A stretch of DNA of 64,000 nucleotides from Microcella frigidaquae (GTDB lineage: Bacteria > Actinomycetota > Actinomycetes > Actinomycetales > Microbacteriaceae). The stretch's first letter is position 1. Each line of letters starts with the position of its first letter. The translations under genes and the position numbers were made by a program. The stretch spans positions 1,736,001-1,800,000 of the forward strand of contig NZ_JACHBS010000001.1 in NCBI RefSeq assembly GCF_014200395.1. The letters are read 5' to 3'. Of this stretch, positions 1 through 10,042 are shown piece by piece. The notes under the pieces were generated by a model. The model did not search any database. It was not told the DNA's origin and worked only from the letters and a program-made list of their open reading frames with translations.

Positions 1-632
1 GCCCCGATCTCGCCCAGCGGTCGGTGGGGCTGTCGCTCAGCGCTCCCGGTCCCGACGGCTATCGGGGCGGCGACGAGGTGACCATCACGCTCAGCTCGCT
101 GCTGTTCACCAATCAGGGTGACCGGGAGGCCGATGTGGTGGTGAGCCTCGGCGGCGAGGTGCTCGGCTCGGCGCCGATCGACGCGACCATCGTCGCGCGA
201 TCGGATGAGACGGGTCGCGCGACCCTCACGGTGACCCTGCCCGAGGGTCTGAGCGGTCCGCAGCAGCTGGTGATCGCCGTGCCCGACAACGGCACCGAGA
301 TCGCCGTGCCGCTCGAGCTGGCGGCACCGCTGCCCGCCATCGAGGTGCTGCGCGAGCCGAAGATCGTCGGCCCGGCGGTGGTCGGCAAGGAGCCTCGCGT
401 GAAGGACCCGCGCGTGGCCGCCGACGACGCGCAGTTCGCTTACCAGTGGCTGCGTGACGGTGTGCCGATCGACGGCGCGACGGCGAGCACCTACCGGGTG
501 ACGGCGGGGGACGCCGGAACCTGGCTCTCGGTAGCGGTGACGGTGACCGCGGAGGGCTTCGCCCCGACGACGACCGTCAGCGATGACCGCCGGGTGCCCG
601 GGAAGCCGGGGCCCGGGCCGCGCGTGCGCTAG
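1..632 (+). CDS. C-terminal part of an exported surface protein with Ig-like domain (partial)
   Basis: The reading frame is open to the left edge, so only the C-terminal about 210 residues are present and the GTG at 24 is probably internal. The first part resembles the beta-rich C-terminal domain of secreted ExeM/NucH or 5'-nucleotidase type phosphoesterases (a [17 protein letters not shown] start). After a linker comes an Ig-like repeat with the typical YQWLRDG...IDGAT...Y pattern and a closing VTAEG segment. Both are seen in actinobacterial cell-surface enzymes. The tail is short and basic, with no LPxTG sorting signal. The enzymatic part, if any, lies outside the window, so the function is only a guess from the family. 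A strong hairpin at 660-689 follows the gene. Confidence 0.55.
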   Translation, partial: PDLAQRSVGLSLSAPGPDGYRGGDEVTITLSSLLFTNQGDREADVVVSLGGEVLGSAPIDATIVARSDETGRATLTVTLPEGLSGPQQLVIAVPDNGTEIAVPLELAAPLPAIEVLREPKIVGPAVVGKEPRVKDPRVAADDAQFAYQWLRDGVPIDGATASTYRVTAGDAGTWLSVAVTVTAEGFAPTTTVSDDRRVPGKPGPGPRVR

Positions 633-659
633 CGCAGGGTTCAGCGCGGGCGTGACGGC

Positions 660-689
660 GGCGGGGCGGGGGAATACTCCCGCCCCGCC
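660..689 (+). terminator. Hairpin terminator after the surface-protein gene
   Basis: An 11-bp G/C stem (660-670 with 679-689) has an 8-base loop and is followed by a moderately T-rich stretch. It separates the surface-protein gene from cysK. A -10-like TACCCT near 749-754 lies downstream and could start the cysK-cysE transcript. Confidence 0.6.
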
Positions 690-822
690 GTCGTTGTCTC
701 CCGTGGCGCCGCTCCGTCACAAACGGGCGACGGGCAGGGCGCCCCCGTACCCTGGATGCTGGCCCCGCCCGCATCCGCCGCCCCGTGGCCCCGCTGAGGC
801 GCTGCACCCTGAGGAGAACACC

Positions 823-1758
823 ATGGCTCGCATCTACTCCGACATCACCGAGGTCTTCGGCAACACCCCGCTCGTGACCCTCCGGAAGGTGACCGACGGT
901 GCCGGCGCGACGGTGCTCGCCAAGCTCGAGTTCTACAACCCCTCCGCGAGCGTGAAGGACCGCCTGGGTGTCGCCATCGTCGACGCCGCCGAGAAGAGCG
1001 GCGCGCTGAAGCCGGGCGGCACGATCGTCGAGGCGACGAGCGGCAACACCGGCATCGCCCTCGCCATGATCGCCGCCGCGCGCGGTTACCACGCGGTGCT
1101 GACCATGCCCGAGTCGATGAGCAACGAGCGCAAGATGCTGCTGCGCGCCTACGGCGCCGAGCTCATCCTCACCCCCGCGGGCGAGGGCATGAAGGGCGCT
1201 GTCGCCGCGGCCGAGAAGGTCGTCGCCGAGCGCCCGGGCACCGTGCTCGCCCGCCAGTTCGAGAACGAGGCGAACGCCGCCATCCACCGAGCGACCACCG
1301 GCCCCGAGGTGTGGAACGACACCGACGGCGCCGTCGACATCTTCGTCGCGGGCGTCGGCACGGGCGGCACGATCACCGGCACCGGCCAGTACCTCAAGCA
1401 GCAGAAGCCCGGCCTCCAGGTTGTCGCGGTCGAGCCGGAGGAGAGCCCGATCCTCAACGGCGGCCAGCCCGGCCCCCACAAGATCGCCGGCATCGGCGCC
1501 AACTTCGTGCCCGCGGTGCTCGACCGCGAGATCTACGACGAGGTCGTCGACGTCAACATCGGCCAGGCCGTCTCGATGGCGCGCCGCCTCGCGGCGGAGG
1601 AGGGCATCCTCGCCGGCATCTCGTCGGGCGCGACCGTGCACGCCGCCGTCGAGCTCGCGAAGCGCCCCGAGAACGCCGGCAAGACGATCGTCGTGATCGT
1701 GGCGAGCTACGGCGAGCGCTACCTCTCGAGCGTGCTGTACGAAGACCTGCAGGCGTAG
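823..1758 (+). CDS. cysK: Cysteine synthase A (O-acetylserine sulfhydrylase)
   Basis: PLP-dependent enzyme that makes L-cysteine from O-acetyl-L-serine and sulfide in the cytoplasm. The 311-residue length is normal for CysK. Visible motifs are the PLP lysine in NPSASVKDR (K45), the substrate loop TSGNTG (about residue 73), the phosphate-binding [10 protein letters not shown] (about 182) and GISSGA near the C-terminus. The ATG at 823 was chosen because a GAGGAG ribosome-binding site lies at 811-816 and homology starts there; the frame extends further upstream but without family similarity. The stop codon abuts the cysE start with no gap, so both genes are co-transcribed and probably translationally coupled. 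CysK and CysE usually form the cysteine synthase complex. Confidence 0.96.
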   Translation: MARIYSDITEVFGNTPLVTLRKVTDGAGATVLAKLEFYNPSASVKDRLGVAIVDAAEKSGALKPGGTIVEATSGNTGIALAMIAAARGYHAVLTMPESMSNERKMLLRAYGAELILTPAGEGMKGAVAAAEKVVAERPGTVLARQFENEANAAIHRATTGPEVWNDTDGAVDIFVAGVGTGGTITGTGQYLKQQKPGLQVVAVEPEESPILNGGQPGPHKIAGIGANFVPAVLDREIYDEVVDVNIGQAVSMARRLAAEEGILAGISSGATVHAAVELAKRPENAGKTIVVIVASYGERYLSSVLYEDLQA

Positions 1759-2325
1759 ATGAGCGTGCGGGAGGACATCCGCACGGCCCGTCTGCGTGAC
1801 CCGGCCGCGCGGTCGGCCCTCGAGGTGTTCCTCACCTCGGCGGGCCTGCACGCCGTCTGGTGGCACCGCGTCGCGAGCTGGCTGTGGCGCCACGGGTTCA
1901 AGCTGCTCGGCCGCATGGTCGCGCAGGGCGCGCGCTGGTGGACGGGCATCGAGATCCACCCCGGGGCGACGATCGGCAAGCGGCTGTTCATCGACCACGG
2001 CATGGGCGTCGTCATCGGCGAGACGGCCGAGATCGGCGACGACGTCATGCTGTACCACGGCGTCACGCTCGGCGGTCGCACCCTCGAGCGCGGCAAGCGC
2101 CACCCCACGGTCGGCAACGGCGTGCTCATCGGAGCCAACGCCACGGTGCTCGGCCCCGTCACGATCGGCGATCGCTCGCAGATCGGCGCCCTCGCCCTGG
2201 TGACGAAGGATGTTCCCGCCGACTCCGTCGCGACCGGCATCCCGGCCACCTCGCGCCCGATCGAGCGCGGCGCGGGCCGCACGGGGGCCGACGGCTTCGT
2301 CGTCGACCCCGCTATCCACATCTAG
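1759..2325 (+). CDS. cysE: Serine O-acetyltransferase
   Basis: Transfers acetyl from acetyl-CoA to L-serine, giving the CysK substrate. At 188 residues it is the short Gram-positive/actinobacterial form with a reduced N-terminal helical domain. Left-handed beta-helix hexapeptide repeats run from about residue 65 to 165 ([41 protein letters not shown]); the conserved histidines in DHGMG and YHGVTLGG belong to the active site. It starts directly after the cysK stop codon, so the pair forms a two-gene operon. A sulfate-permease-family gene follows 54 bases later, which suggests one sulfur-assimilation block, although the transporter may have its own promoter. Confidence 0.95.
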   Translation: MSVREDIRTARLRDPAARSALEVFLTSAGLHAVWWHRVASWLWRHGFKLLGRMVAQGARWWTGIEIHPGATIGKRLFIDHGMGVVIGETAEIGDDVMLYHGVTLGGRTLERGKRHPTVGNGVLIGANATVLGPVTIGDRSQIGALALVTKDVPADSVATGIPATSRPIERGAGRTGADGFVVDPAIHI

Positions 2326-2379
2326 CGGCAGGACTTTCAGCCCTAGTCCGACCGGCAGCCCCCGGGCATTCTGGGAGGC

Positions 2380-4008
2380 ATGTTGCCGTCGCGCCGGGAC
2401 TACCGCGACCTGCGCCGCACCTGGAAGGGCGATCTGCTCGCCGGGCTCACCGTCGGCGTGGTGGCGCTGCCGCTGGCGCTCGCCTTCGGGGTGAGCTCCG
2501 GGGTGGGCGCGGAGGCGGGGCTCGTGACCGCCATCGTGGCGGGCTTCGTCGCCGCCGTGTTCGGGGGCTCGAACGTACAGGTCTCCGGCCCGACGGGGGC
2601 GATGGTGGTCGTGCTCGCGCCGATCGTCGTGCAGTACGGCGTCGCCGCCGTCGCCGTAGTGTCGCTCATCGCCGGCGCGATGGTGATCGCCGCCGGGCTC
2701 GCGCGCATCGGCCGCGTCGTCACCTACATCCCGTGGCCGGTGATCGAGGGCTTCACGCTGGGCATCGCGGTCATCATCGCCGCGCAGCAGGTGCCGGCCG
2801 CTCTCGGCGTTCCCGTCGAGGTCGAGCCGCACGCCCTGCTCGGTGCGGTCGATGCGGTGCTCGCCGCGCAGTGGCCCGTGGTCGGCTGGACTCTCGGCAT
2901 CGTGGCGATCGTCGCGGTGCTCATGCTGCTGCTGCCCCGCATCCACCGCCTGATGCCCGCCTCGCTCATCGCGATCGTCATCGTCACCGTGCTCGCCACC
3001 CTGCTCGACGCTCCCGTCGCGGTGATCGGCGAGCTGCCCGCGCAGCTGCCCGCGCCCGGGCTGCCGTCGCTCGCCGGCATCGACCCGCTCGCACTCATCG
3101 GCCCGGCGGCGGCCGTGGCGGCGCTCGCCGCGATCGAGTCGCTGCTGTCGGCGCGCGTCGCCGCCTCCCTCGCCCCGACCGGCCGGGTGGATGCCGACCG
3201 CGAGCTGCTGGGCCAGGGGCTCGCCTCCGTCGCCTCGGGGCTCTTCGGCGGCATGCCCGCGACGGGAGCGATCGCCCGCACCGCGGTCAACGTGCGCTCG
3301 GGCGGCCGCACGCGGCTGTCCGCCATCGTGCACGCCCTCGTGCTGCTGGTCGTGGTGCTCGTGGCGAGCGGGCTCGTGGCGGGCATCCCCCTCGCGGCGC
3401 TCGCCGGCGTGCTGCTCATCACGGCGACGCGCATGGTGGGGCCGGCCACCGTGCGCGCCATCCTGCGCTCGACCCGCTCTGACGCGCTCATCTTCATCGG
3501 CACGGCGATTGTGACGGTCGCGTTCGACCTCATCACCGCGGTGCTCATCGGCATCGCGGCGGCGGCACTCGTGGCGCTGCGCGATCTCGCTCGGTCGAGC
3601 CGGGTGACGCGCGAGCCGATCGCCGGCATCGCTCAGGCGGGCGATGAGCGCATCGCGGTCGTGCGCCTCGACGGCTCGCTCTTCTTCGGGGCGGCCGAGC
3701 GCGTGCTCGACGAGATCGCCGCGATCGACGACGTCTCGGTGGTCATCATCCGCTTGTCGCAGCTGCGGTCGCTCGACGCCACGGGCGCCCGCGTGATCGC
3801 CGACATCATCGACGCCCTCGAGCGCCGCGGCGTGACCGCGATCGTCAAGGGCGTGCAGCCCGAGCACCGCGACCTCATCGAGCGCGTCGGTGTCACGCAC
3901 CGCCTGCGGCACCCCGCGCACCTCATCGCCTCCCTCGACGACGCGGTCGAGCACGCGCGCTCGCACGTGCGCCGCGAGCGCGAAGCCGGGGTCGGCGGCG
4001 CCGACTAG
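2380..4008 (+). CDS. SulP/SLC26-family anion transporter with STAS domain
   Basis: A 542-residue inner-membrane protein with about 10-12 hydrophobic segments (residues 20-400) and a C-terminal cytoplasmic STAS domain (about 415-525). The SulP signature is visible in the early segments ([16 protein letters not shown], then a [13 protein letters not shown] stretch), and the STAS loop reads LRSLDATGA. Family members carry sulfate, bicarbonate or dicarboxylates; placement after cysK-cysE favours sulfate, but the substrate is an inference. The GGGAGG just before the ATG is too close to be an ideal ribosome-binding site, so the start is slightly uncertain. The stop codon is part of the recQ -10 box. 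Confidence 0.88.
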   Translation: MLPSRRDYRDLRRTWKGDLLAGLTVGVVALPLALAFGVSSGVGAEAGLVTAIVAGFVAAVFGGSNVQVSGPTGAMVVVLAPIVVQYGVAAVAVVSLIAGAMVIAAGLARIGRVVTYIPWPVIEGFTLGIAVIIAAQQVPAALGVPVEVEPHALLGAVDAVLAAQWPVVGWTLGIVAIVAVLMLLLPRIHRLMPASLIAIVIVTVLATLLDAPVAVIGELPAQLPAPGLPSLAGIDPLALIGPAAAVAALAAIESLLSARVAASLAPTGRVDADRELLGQGLASVASGLFGGMPATGAIARTAVNVRSGGRTRLSAIVHALVLLVVVLVASGLVAGIPLAALAGVLLITATRMVGPATVRAILRSTRSDALIFIGTAIVTVAFDLITAVLIGIAAAALVALRDLARSSRVTREPIAGIAQAGDERIAVVRLDGSLFFGAAERVLDEIAAIDDVSVVIIRLSQLRSLDATGARVIADIIDALERRGVTAIVKGVQPEHRDLIERVGVTHRLRHPAHLIASLDDAVEHARSHVRREREAGVGGAD

Positions 4009-4011
4009 CCT
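4006..4011 (+). promoter_or_regulatory. Leaderless -10 box for recQ
   Basis: TAGCCT lies 7 bases before the GTG start of recQ and includes the TAG stop codon of the SulP gene. The spacing predicts transcription starting at or next to the GTG, i.e. a leaderless mRNA. Confidence 0.6.
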
Positions 4012-4018
4012 GGGGCGG

Positions 4019-5989
4019 GTGACCACGACCGCCGAGCCGACGGGCGCCGAGCAGACAGGCGCCGAGCAGACCAGCGCGCCTGGCCCGCAGCAGGTGCTCG
4101 AGCGGGTCTTCGGCTATCCGGCCTTCCGCGGCGAGCAGCAGGCGATCATCGAGCACGTCGTCGCGGGCGGTGACGCCCTCGTGCTCATGCCGACCGGCGG
4201 CGGCAAGAGCCTCTGCTACCAGATCCCGGCGCTCGTGCGCGAGGGCGTCGGTGTCGTCATCTCGCCCCTCATCGCCCTGATGAAAGACCAGGTGGATGCC
4301 CTCGAGGCCGTCGGCGTCCGCGCCGCGTTCCTCAACTCGACGCAGACGCCCGACGAGCGCCGTGCCGTCGAGCAGGCGCTGCGGGCCGGCGAGGTGGATC
4401 TGCTCTACCTCGCGCCCGAGCGCGTCACCGTGCCCGCCACGCAAGAGCTCCTCGCGAGCATCCGCATCGCCCTGTTCGCGATCGACGAAGCGCACTGCGT
4501 CTCGCAGTGGGGCCACGACTTCCGGCCCGACTACCTCGCGCTGTCGGTGCTGCACGAGCGCTGGCCGAGCATCCCGCGCATCGCCCTCACGGCGACGGCG
4601 ACGGCGGCGACGGCGCAGGAGATCGTGCAGCGGCTCGACCTCGGCCAGGCGCGGCGGTTCGTGGCGAGCTTCGACCGGCCGAACATCCAGTACCGCATCG
4701 AGCCGAAGAACCAGCCGGTGCAGCAGCTGCTGCAGCTGATCCGCACCGAGCACCCCGGTGACGCGGGCATCGTCTACTGCCTGTCGCGGGCGAGCGTCGA
4801 GAAGACGGCGGCCGAGCTGCAGGCGCAGGGCATCCCGGCGCTGCCGTACCACGCGGGCCTCGACGCCGCGGTGCGCGCCGACCATCAGTCGCGCTTCCTG
4901 CGCGAGGACGGCATCGTGATGGTCGCGACGATCGCGTTCGGGATGGGCATCGACAAGCCCGATGTGCGCTTCGTCGCGCACCTCGACCTGCCGAAGAGCG
5001 TCGAGGGCTACTACCAGGAGACCGGGCGTGCGGGCCGCGACGGCCTGCCCTCGACCGCCTGGCTCGCCTACGGCCTGCAGGACGTGGTGCAGCAGCGCCA
5101 GCTGATCGACAAGTCCGAGGGCGACGCGGCGCACAAGCGCCGCATGAGCCAGCTGCTGGATGCGATGCTCGCCCTCTGCGAGACCGTCGAGTGCCGTCGC
5201 GCGCAGCTGCTGGCGTACTTCGGGCAGGAGCTGCCCGGCGGCCGCTGCGGCAACTGCGACACGTGCCTGAACCCGCCCGAGAGCTGGGACGGCACGGTGC
5301 CGGCCCAGAAGCTGCTCTCGACGATCGTGCGGCTCGACCGCGAGCGGCGGCAGCGCTACGGCGCGGGTCAACTCATCGACATCCTGCTCGGCAAGCGCAC
5401 GCCGCGCGTCGAGCAGCTCGGGCACGCCGACCTCGCGACCTTCGGCATCGGCACCGAGCTGAGCGACGTGGAGTGGCGCGGCGTCGTGCGGCAGCTGCTG
5501 GCCCAGGGCCTGCTCGCCGTGCACGGCGACGGCTACGGCACGCTCGTGCTCACCGAAGCGAGCGGCACCGTGCTGCGCGGCGAGCGCACCGTCGCCCTGC
5601 GCCGTGAGGTCGTGCGCGCGAGTCGCTCCGGCCGCAGCCGCAGCGCCGCCGCGAGCGACCTGCCGCCCGCGGCCGCGCCGCTGTTCGAGCGCCTGCGCGC
5701 CTGGCGGGCGGCGACGGCTCGCGCGCTCGGTGCCCCCGCCTACGTGGTCTTCGCCGACGCGACACTGCGCGGCATCGCCCTCACCGAGCCATCGACGCTC
5801 GACGAGCTGTCGCAGGTGAGCGGCGTCGGCGCGGCCAAGCTCGAGCGCTTCGGGGATGCGGTGCTCGCGATCGTCCGCGGCGAGGAGCCGCCCGCGCCCT
5901 CGGAGTCGACGCCGTTCGACGAGCCTGCGCTCGCCGTCGAGCCGCCCGTCGATGACGTTCCGCCCGACGACATTCCTCCGGCGGAATAG
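4019..5989 (+). CDS. recQ: ATP-dependent DNA helicase RecQ
   Basis: A 3'-5' DNA helicase for recombination and replication-fork repair. At 656 residues it has the complete family layout: SF2 motor with Walker [17 protein letters not shown] box ([17 protein letters not shown]) and motif VI ([10 protein letters not shown]); the RecQ zinc-binding region ([14 protein letters not shown]); a winged-helix RQC domain; and an HRDC domain near residues 545-620 ([19 protein letters not shown]). A short acidic, proline-rich tail follows. GTG 4019 was chosen over upstream in-frame codons because a -10 box lies 7 bases before it and because earlier starts would lie deep in the SulP gene. Confidence 0.94.
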   Translation: MTTTAEPTGAEQTGAEQTSAPGPQQVLERVFGYPAFRGEQQAIIEHVVAGGDALVLMPTGGGKSLCYQIPALVREGVGVVISPLIALMKDQVDALEAVGVRAAFLNSTQTPDERRAVEQALRAGEVDLLYLAPERVTVPATQELLASIRIALFAIDEAHCVSQWGHDFRPDYLALSVLHERWPSIPRIALTATATAATAQEIVQRLDLGQARRFVASFDRPNIQYRIEPKNQPVQQLLQLIRTEHPGDAGIVYCLSRASVEKTAAELQAQGIPALPYHAGLDAAVRADHQSRFLREDGIVMVATIAFGMGIDKPDVRFVAHLDLPKSVEGYYQETGRAGRDGLPSTAWLAYGLQDVVQQRQLIDKSEGDAAHKRRMSQLLDAMLALCETVECRRAQLLAYFGQELPGGRCGNCDTCLNPPESWDGTVPAQKLLSTIVRLDRERRQRYGAGQLIDILLGKRTPRVEQLGHADLATFGIGTELSDVEWRGVVRQLLAQGLLAVHGDGYGTLVLTEASGTVLRGERTVALRREVVRASRSGRSRSAAASDLPPAAAPLFERLRAWRAATARALGAPAYVVFADATLRGIALTEPSTLDELSQVSGVGAAKLERFGDAVLAIVRGEEPPAPSESTPFDEPALAVEPPVDDVPPDDIPPAE

Positions 5990-6010
5990 AACCCGTGCCA
6001 CGATAGGGCA

Positions 6011-6727
6011 GTGCTGACCTTCCTCGCTCGCGCGTTCCTCGCGCCCATTGCGAGGCTCATCTGGCGGCCCACCGTGATCGGCCGCGAGAACATGCCGGCC
6101 GAGGGTCCGGTCGTCGTCGCGAGCAACCACCTGTCGTTCATCGACTCGATCGTCATCAGCCTGCTCGCGCGACGCCCCGTGAGCTTCCTGGCGAAGGACG
6201 AGTACTTCACGGGTCGCGGGCTGAAGGGATGGGCGTCCCGCTCGTTCTTCTCGGGCGTCGGCGCGATCCCGGTCACGCGCGGGGCCGGTCAGGCCGCGCG
6301 GGAGGCGCTCGATGCCGGGCTCGCCAAGCTGCAGGCGGGCCAGGCCTTCTCGATCTACCCCGAGGGCACACGGTCGCGCGACGGTCGCCTCTACCGCGGC
6401 AAGACCGGCGTGGCCTGGCTCGCACTGACGGCGGGTGCCCCCGTCGTGCCGGTCGCGCTCATCGGCACGCAGCACCTGCAGCCGGTCGGCTCGCGACGCA
6501 TCCGGCGGGTGCCGATCACCGTGCACTTCGGCGAGCCGATGGATCTCACCCCCTTCGGCACCGCCGATTCGGGCCGTGCCCGCCGCCACGCGACCGACGC
6601 GATCATGGCCCGCATCCAGAGCATGTCGGGTCAGGAATACGTCGATCGCTACAACGAGCCGCCGCCCGCGACCGTGCGCGAGCGCGTGCGCCGCTTCTTC
6701 CGCGCCCGCGCCCGCGCCGAGCTGTAG
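6011..6727 (+). CDS. 1-acyl-sn-glycerol-3-phosphate acyltransferase (PlsC family)
   Basis: Acylates lysophosphatidic acid in phospholipid synthesis at the membrane. The 238-residue protein carries the two acyltransferase motifs: NHLSFID (NHx4D, near residue 38) and YPEGTRSRDG (near 116). There is a hydrophobic N-terminus and a very basic C-terminal tail (RRFFRARARAEL). The start is GTG 6011; CACGAT lies 6 bases upstream in the position of a leaderless -10 box. The 3' end abuts the remnant of an oppositely oriented efflux-pump gene. Confidence 0.9.
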   Translation: MLTFLARAFLAPIARLIWRPTVIGRENMPAEGPVVVASNHLSFIDSIVISLLARRPVSFLAKDEYFTGRGLKGWASRSFFSGVGAIPVTRGAGQAAREALDAGLAKLQAGQAFSIYPEGTRSRDGRLYRGKTGVAWLALTAGAPVVPVALIGTQHLQPVGSRRIRRVPITVHFGEPMDLTPFGTADSGRARRHATDAIMARIQSMSGQEYVDRYNEPPPATVRERVRRFFRARARAEL

Positions 6728-7125
6728 CCGGCCAACGCCCTGTCGCCGAGCCCGCTCATCGCGGCTCCGGCACTGTCGCCCACCGCGGCGACCACGTCGT
6801 CACGGGCCTCCGGCGGCAACCCCGCGGCGTCGAGCCGGCCGTCGAGCGCGCTGCCGAGCGAGCCGCCCGCGCCGCTGGCGAGGAACGACCCGCCCGCGAG
6901 CGCGAGCAGATTCGTGCCGGCCCGCTCGCGCCGCAGGCCCCAGCGCACGAACGCGATCGGTACCGGGCTGAGGGCGAGCGGCCACACCCAGTCGCCGAGC
7001 GTCAGCCCGTCGGTCGCGAGCCACCAGCCGTAGGTGCGCCCCTCGATGAGCTCGAACACCAGGAACGCACTCGTGATGACCGAGAGCACCGCGCCGACGC
7101 CACTCCCGTCAGGGGACGTGGATGC
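6728..7125 (-). pseudogene. Remnant of a DHA2-type MFS efflux transporter
   Basis: Reading the minus strand from a stop at 7126-7128, about 130 codons resemble pieces of a 14-TM DHA2 drug-efflux pump. The first is the mid-protein stretch ending LVFELIEG....GWW and the following TM with a basic RRER loop. It is joined directly to the C-terminal pattern GSALDGRLDAAGLPPEARDD, then VAAVGDSAGAAMSGL. The N-terminal half and several central TM segments are missing, and no start or ribosome-binding site is present. The frame then runs antisense into plsC until 6649, as expected after a deletion ended exactly at the plsC border. The family link is by pattern only. Confidence 0.6.
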
Positions 7126-7149
7126 TCAGCGCGCGCCGACCGTGCACGG

Positions 7150-7524
7150 CTAGCTGTCGGCCTGCGCCTCGGCGGCGGCGACCTGCGCGCGCACCTCGTC
7201 CATGTCGAGCCCCTTGACCGCGGTGATGACCTGCTCGAGCGCGGGCGCCGGCAGTGCGCCGGGCTGGGCGAAGACGAGGATGCCGTCGCGGAACGCCATG
7301 AGCGTCGGGATCGAGCGGATGTTCGCCGCCGACGCCAGCGCCTGCTCGGCTTCGGTGTCGACCTTGCCGAAGGTCACGTCGGGGTGCTGCTCGCTGGCCT
7401 TCTCGAAGATGGGCGCGAACATGCGGCACGGGCCGCACCACTCGGCCCAGAAGTCGACGAGGGTGATGCCTTCGCGCGTGACGGTCTGCTCGAAGTCGGC
7501 GGCGGTCAGCTCAACGGTTGCCAT
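7150..7524 (-). CDS. trxA: Thioredoxin
   Basis: A 124-residue cytoplasmic thiol-disulfide reductase. It has the WCGPC active site at about residues 29-33 and the cis-proline loop RSIPTLMAF. The C-terminal extension after the thioredoxin fold is slightly longer than in classical TrxA. ATG 7524 matches the family N-terminus (a longer frame upstream has no similarity). The promoter region is notable: a CATGAT -10-like box is about 6 bases before the start, and the palindrome at 7550-7566 is identical to the one before the copper ATPase gene, so copper control is likely. Confidence 0.93.
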   Translation of the reverse strand: MATVELTAADFEQTVTREGITLVDFWAEWCGPCRMFAPIFEKASEQHPDVTFGKVDTEAEQALASAANIRSIPTLMAFRDGILVFAQPGALPAPALEQVITAVKGLDMDEVRAQVAAAEAQADS

Positions 7525-7549
7525 GGCACCATCATGCCACATCCCCGGC

Positions 7550-7566
7550 ATACCCAGGGGGGTATT
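7550..7566. promoter_or_regulatory. CsoR-type copper operator before trxA
   Basis: ATACCCAGGGGGGTATT is an inverted repeat (ATACCC/GGGTAT) 26 bases upstream of trxA, overlapping the expected -35 position. Exactly the same 17 bases occur at 55645-55661 before the CopB ATPase gene. A/T-flanked runs of C and G of this kind are the known operator form of CsoR copper-sensing repressors. No csoR gene is in the window. Confidence 0.65.
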
Positions 7567-7726
7567 CTCCGCGGGCGAACGGGGGCGGGATGCGCGGCCG
7601 CAGAACCTGCGCTCGCCCACTATGCGATTCCCCGGGTTTGTGAGGGCATCCACAAAAGGCCCTGCCGCCCGCCCCCGGGCGTTCGTGACCCCGCACGACG
7701 AACCCCCGCGCTCGACCACCCCGCCC

Positions 7727-7732
7727 TACCGT
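7727..7732 (+). promoter_or_regulatory. Leaderless -10 box for the acyl-CoA oxidase-like gene
   Basis: TACCGT lies 7 bases before ATG 7740, in the standard position for leaderless transcription. Confidence 0.55.
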
Positions 7733-7739
7733 GGGTGGC

Positions 7740-9920
7740 ATGAGCACGCTCGAGACCTCGGCCCCCGCCTCCGCACCCGAGCCGGCGCCCGCGGCGACCG
7801 GCTCCGCCACCGGCTCCCCCACTGCGGCCGTCGATGCCACCGGTGCGGTCGACCCCGCCACCGCGGCCGCATCCTCGGTGCCGTCCGCTCCGGTGCCCGA
7901 CGACATCACGGTCGACGTCACCGCGCTCGGCGAGCAGCTGCTCGGCCGCTGGGCCGACGCCCGGCGGCACTCGCGCGAGCTCGTCGCGCGCCCCGAGTTC
8001 CAGCGTCTGCCGCACCTCGGCATGGACGAGCACCGCGAGCGCGTGCTCGGGCAGTTGAAGCTGCTGGTCGAGAACGGTTCGGTGCACCGCGCCTTCCCGA
8101 AGTCGGTGGGCGGCCAGGAGGACAACGGCGGCAACATCGCGAGCTTCGAAGAACTCGTGCTGGGCGACCCCAGCATGCAGATCAAGTCGGGCGTGCAGTG
8201 GGGCCTGTTCGCCGCCGCCATTCAGCACCTCGGCACCGACGAGCACCACCAGCGCTGGCTGCCCGACGCGCTCGGCCTCGCCCTGCCGGGGGCCTTCGCC
8301 ATGACCGAGACCGGTCACGGCAGCGACGTCTCGGCCATCGGCACGACCGCCACCTACGACCCCGCGACCGACGAGTGGGTCATCCACACGCCGTTCCGCG
8401 CGGCGTGGAAGGACTATCTCGGCAACGCCGCGCTGCACGGCCGCGCCGCGGTCGTCTTCGCGCAGCTGATCACCCGCAACGTCAACCACGGGGTGCACGC
8501 GTTCTTCGTGCCCCTGCGCGACGAGACCGGTGCCTTCCTGCCCGGTGTCGGCGGCGAGGACGACGGCCTTAAGGGCGGCCTCAACGGCATCGACAACGGC
8601 CGGCTGCACTTCACGAACGTGCGGGTGCCGCGCACCAACCTGCTCAACCGCTACGGCGACGTCGACGAGAACGGCGTCTACACCTCGCCGATCGCCAGCC
8701 CCGGCCGGCGCTTCTTCACCATGCTCGGCACGCTCGTGCAGGGTCGCGTCTCGCTCGACGGCGCGGCGACGGTGGCCAGCAAGCTCGCCCTGACGATCGC
8801 GATCCGCTACGGCTCCGAGCGGCGGCAGTTCGACGGCGCCGACGGCGAGGTCGTGCTCATGGACTACCAGCGGCACCAGCGTCGCCTGCTGCCGCGCCTC
8901 GCCCAGACCTACGCCATGTCGTTCGCCCACGAGGTCTTCCTCGAGAAGTTCGACGCGGTCTTCTCCGGCGCCGCCGATACGGATGCCGACCGGGAGGACC
9001 TCGAGACCCTCGCCGCGGCGCTCAAGCCGCTGAGCACCTGGGCGGCGCTCGACATCATCCAGGAGGCCCGCGAGGCGTGCGGCGGCCAGGGCTTCCTCGC
9101 CGAGAACCGGCTCGTGCAGCTGCGCGCCGACATGGACATCTACGCCACGTTCGAAGGCGACAACAACGTGCTGCTGCAGCTCGTCGCCAAGCGGCTGCTC
9201 ACCGACTACTCGCGCGCCTTCGCGAAGGCCGACGCGGGCGTCATGGCCCACTACGTCGCCGACCAGGTCGAGGAGGCCGTCGTCAACCGTTCGGGCCTGC
9301 GCAGGCTCGCCCAGTCGGTCGTCGACTTCGGCTCGACCGCTCGCTCGGTGGGCTACGTGCGCGACACCGCGGCGCAGCGGCAGCTGCTGACCGACCGGGT
9401 CGAGACGATGGTGGCCGAGCTGGCGGGCAAGCTGCGCTCCGCATCCAAGCTGCCCCGCGACGAAGCCGCGGCCCTCTTCAACCGCCACCAGAACGCGCTC
9501 ATCGAGACGGCGCGCGCGCACGGTGAGCTGCTGCAGTGGGAGGCCTTCACCCAGGCGCTCGAGCACGTCGAGCACGCGGGCACGCGCCAGGTGCTGACCT
9601 GGCTGCGCGACCTCTTCGGCCTCGGGCTGATCGAGAAGAACCTGGCCTGGTATGTCATTCACGGCCGGCTCAGCGACCACCGCGCCCAGGCGATCACCGA
9701 CTACATCGACGACCGCCTGCTGCCGCGCCTGCGGCCGCACGCTCTCGCGCTGACCGACGCCTTCCTGCTGCGCGATGAGCACATCCGCGCCGAGATCGCG
9801 ACCGGTGTCGAGCGCGAGCGGCAGGAGGAGGCCCGCGCGTACTACGCCGACCTGGCGGCCCGCGGCCTCGCGCCGATCGACGAGAAAGACCTGATCGCCG
9901 CGAAGAAGGCCCGCCGCTAG
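7740..9920 (+). CDS. Acyl-CoA dehydrogenase/oxidase family protein
   Basis: A 726-residue flavoenzyme that would introduce the 2,3-double bond in acyl-CoA during beta-oxidation. Length and layout match the large acyl-CoA oxidase type: an Ala/Pro-rich N-terminus (1-55), helical domain, beta-domain with AMTETGHGSDVSAIGT, FAD-binding helical domain with GGQGFLAENR, and the catalytic glutamate in YATFEGDNNVLLQ, followed by a C-terminal oxidase domain. The sequence cannot tell whether the acceptor is oxygen or an electron-transfer flavoprotein. ATG 7740 follows a TACCGT -10 box and is preferred to the GTG at 7731. A palindromic repeat element follows the stop codon. Confidence 0.88.
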   Translation: MSTLETSAPASAPEPAPAATGSATGSPTAAVDATGAVDPATAAASSVPSAPVPDDITVDVTALGEQLLGRWADARRHSRELVARPEFQRLPHLGMDEHRERVLGQLKLLVENGSVHRAFPKSVGGQEDNGGNIASFEELVLGDPSMQIKSGVQWGLFAAAIQHLGTDEHHQRWLPDALGLALPGAFAMTETGHGSDVSAIGTTATYDPATDEWVIHTPFRAAWKDYLGNAALHGRAAVVFAQLITRNVNHGVHAFFVPLRDETGAFLPGVGGEDDGLKGGLNGIDNGRLHFTNVRVPRTNLLNRYGDVDENGVYTSPIASPGRRFFTMLGTLVQGRVSLDGAATVASKLALTIAIRYGSERRQFDGADGEVVLMDYQRHQRRLLPRLAQTYAMSFAHEVFLEKFDAVFSGAADTDADREDLETLAAALKPLSTWAALDIIQEAREACGGQGFLAENRLVQLRADMDIYATFEGDNNVLLQLVAKRLLTDYSRAFAKADAGVMAHYVADQVEEAVVNRSGLRRLAQSVVDFGSTARSVGYVRDTAAQRQLLTDRVETMVAELAGKLRSASKLPRDEAAALFNRHQNALIETARAHGELLQWEAFTQALEHVEHAGTRQVLTWLRDLFGLGLIEKNLAWYVIHGRLSDHRAQAITDYIDDRLLPRLRPHALALTDAFLLRDEHIRAEIATGVERERQEEARAYYADLAARGLAPIDEKDLIAAKKARR

Positions 9921-9931
9921 AGGCTCGTTCG

Positions 9932-10021
9932 CTCGGAGCAACGACGGAGATACCGACTGTGGAACGGTGTCTTCTGCGAAAGAGGGCCGGTTCCACACAC
10001 CGTCTCCGTCGTTGCTCCGAG
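9932..10021. repeat. Palindromic repeat element, family A copy 1
   Basis: A 90-bp element with perfect 19-bp inverted ends (CTCGGAGCAACGACGGAGA at 9932-9950 and its complement at 10003-10021). A second copy lies at 11315-11402. The inner parts can be aligned when one copy is reversed (shared AACGGTG and CTTC...GCG blocks). It sits between the acyl-CoA oxidase gene and the methyltransferase gene and encodes nothing. As RNA it would form a long hairpin. Confidence 0.85.
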
Positions 10022-10030
10022 ATTCGGGCG

Positions 10031-10036
10031 TAGGGT
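10031..10036 (+). promoter_or_regulatory. Leaderless -10 box for the methyltransferase gene
   Basis: TAGGGT lies 6 bases before ATG 10043, just outside the palindromic repeat. Confidence 0.55.
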
Positions 10037-10042
10037 CGGGGC

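Noticed and set aside
3890..4018. Longer N-terminus for RecQ starting inside the SulP gene.
   Set aside because: No family similarity before 4019, and a well-placed -10 box points to GTG 4019.
577..4026. Very long open frame on the minus strand opposite cysK, cysE and the SulP gene; similar long antisense frames lie opposite recQ, the acyl-CoA oxidase gene, ftsH, clpC and katG.
   Set aside because: They have no recognisable domains, show the Arg/Asp/Gly/Ala composition of reversed high-GC codons and lie exactly opposite well-supported genes.
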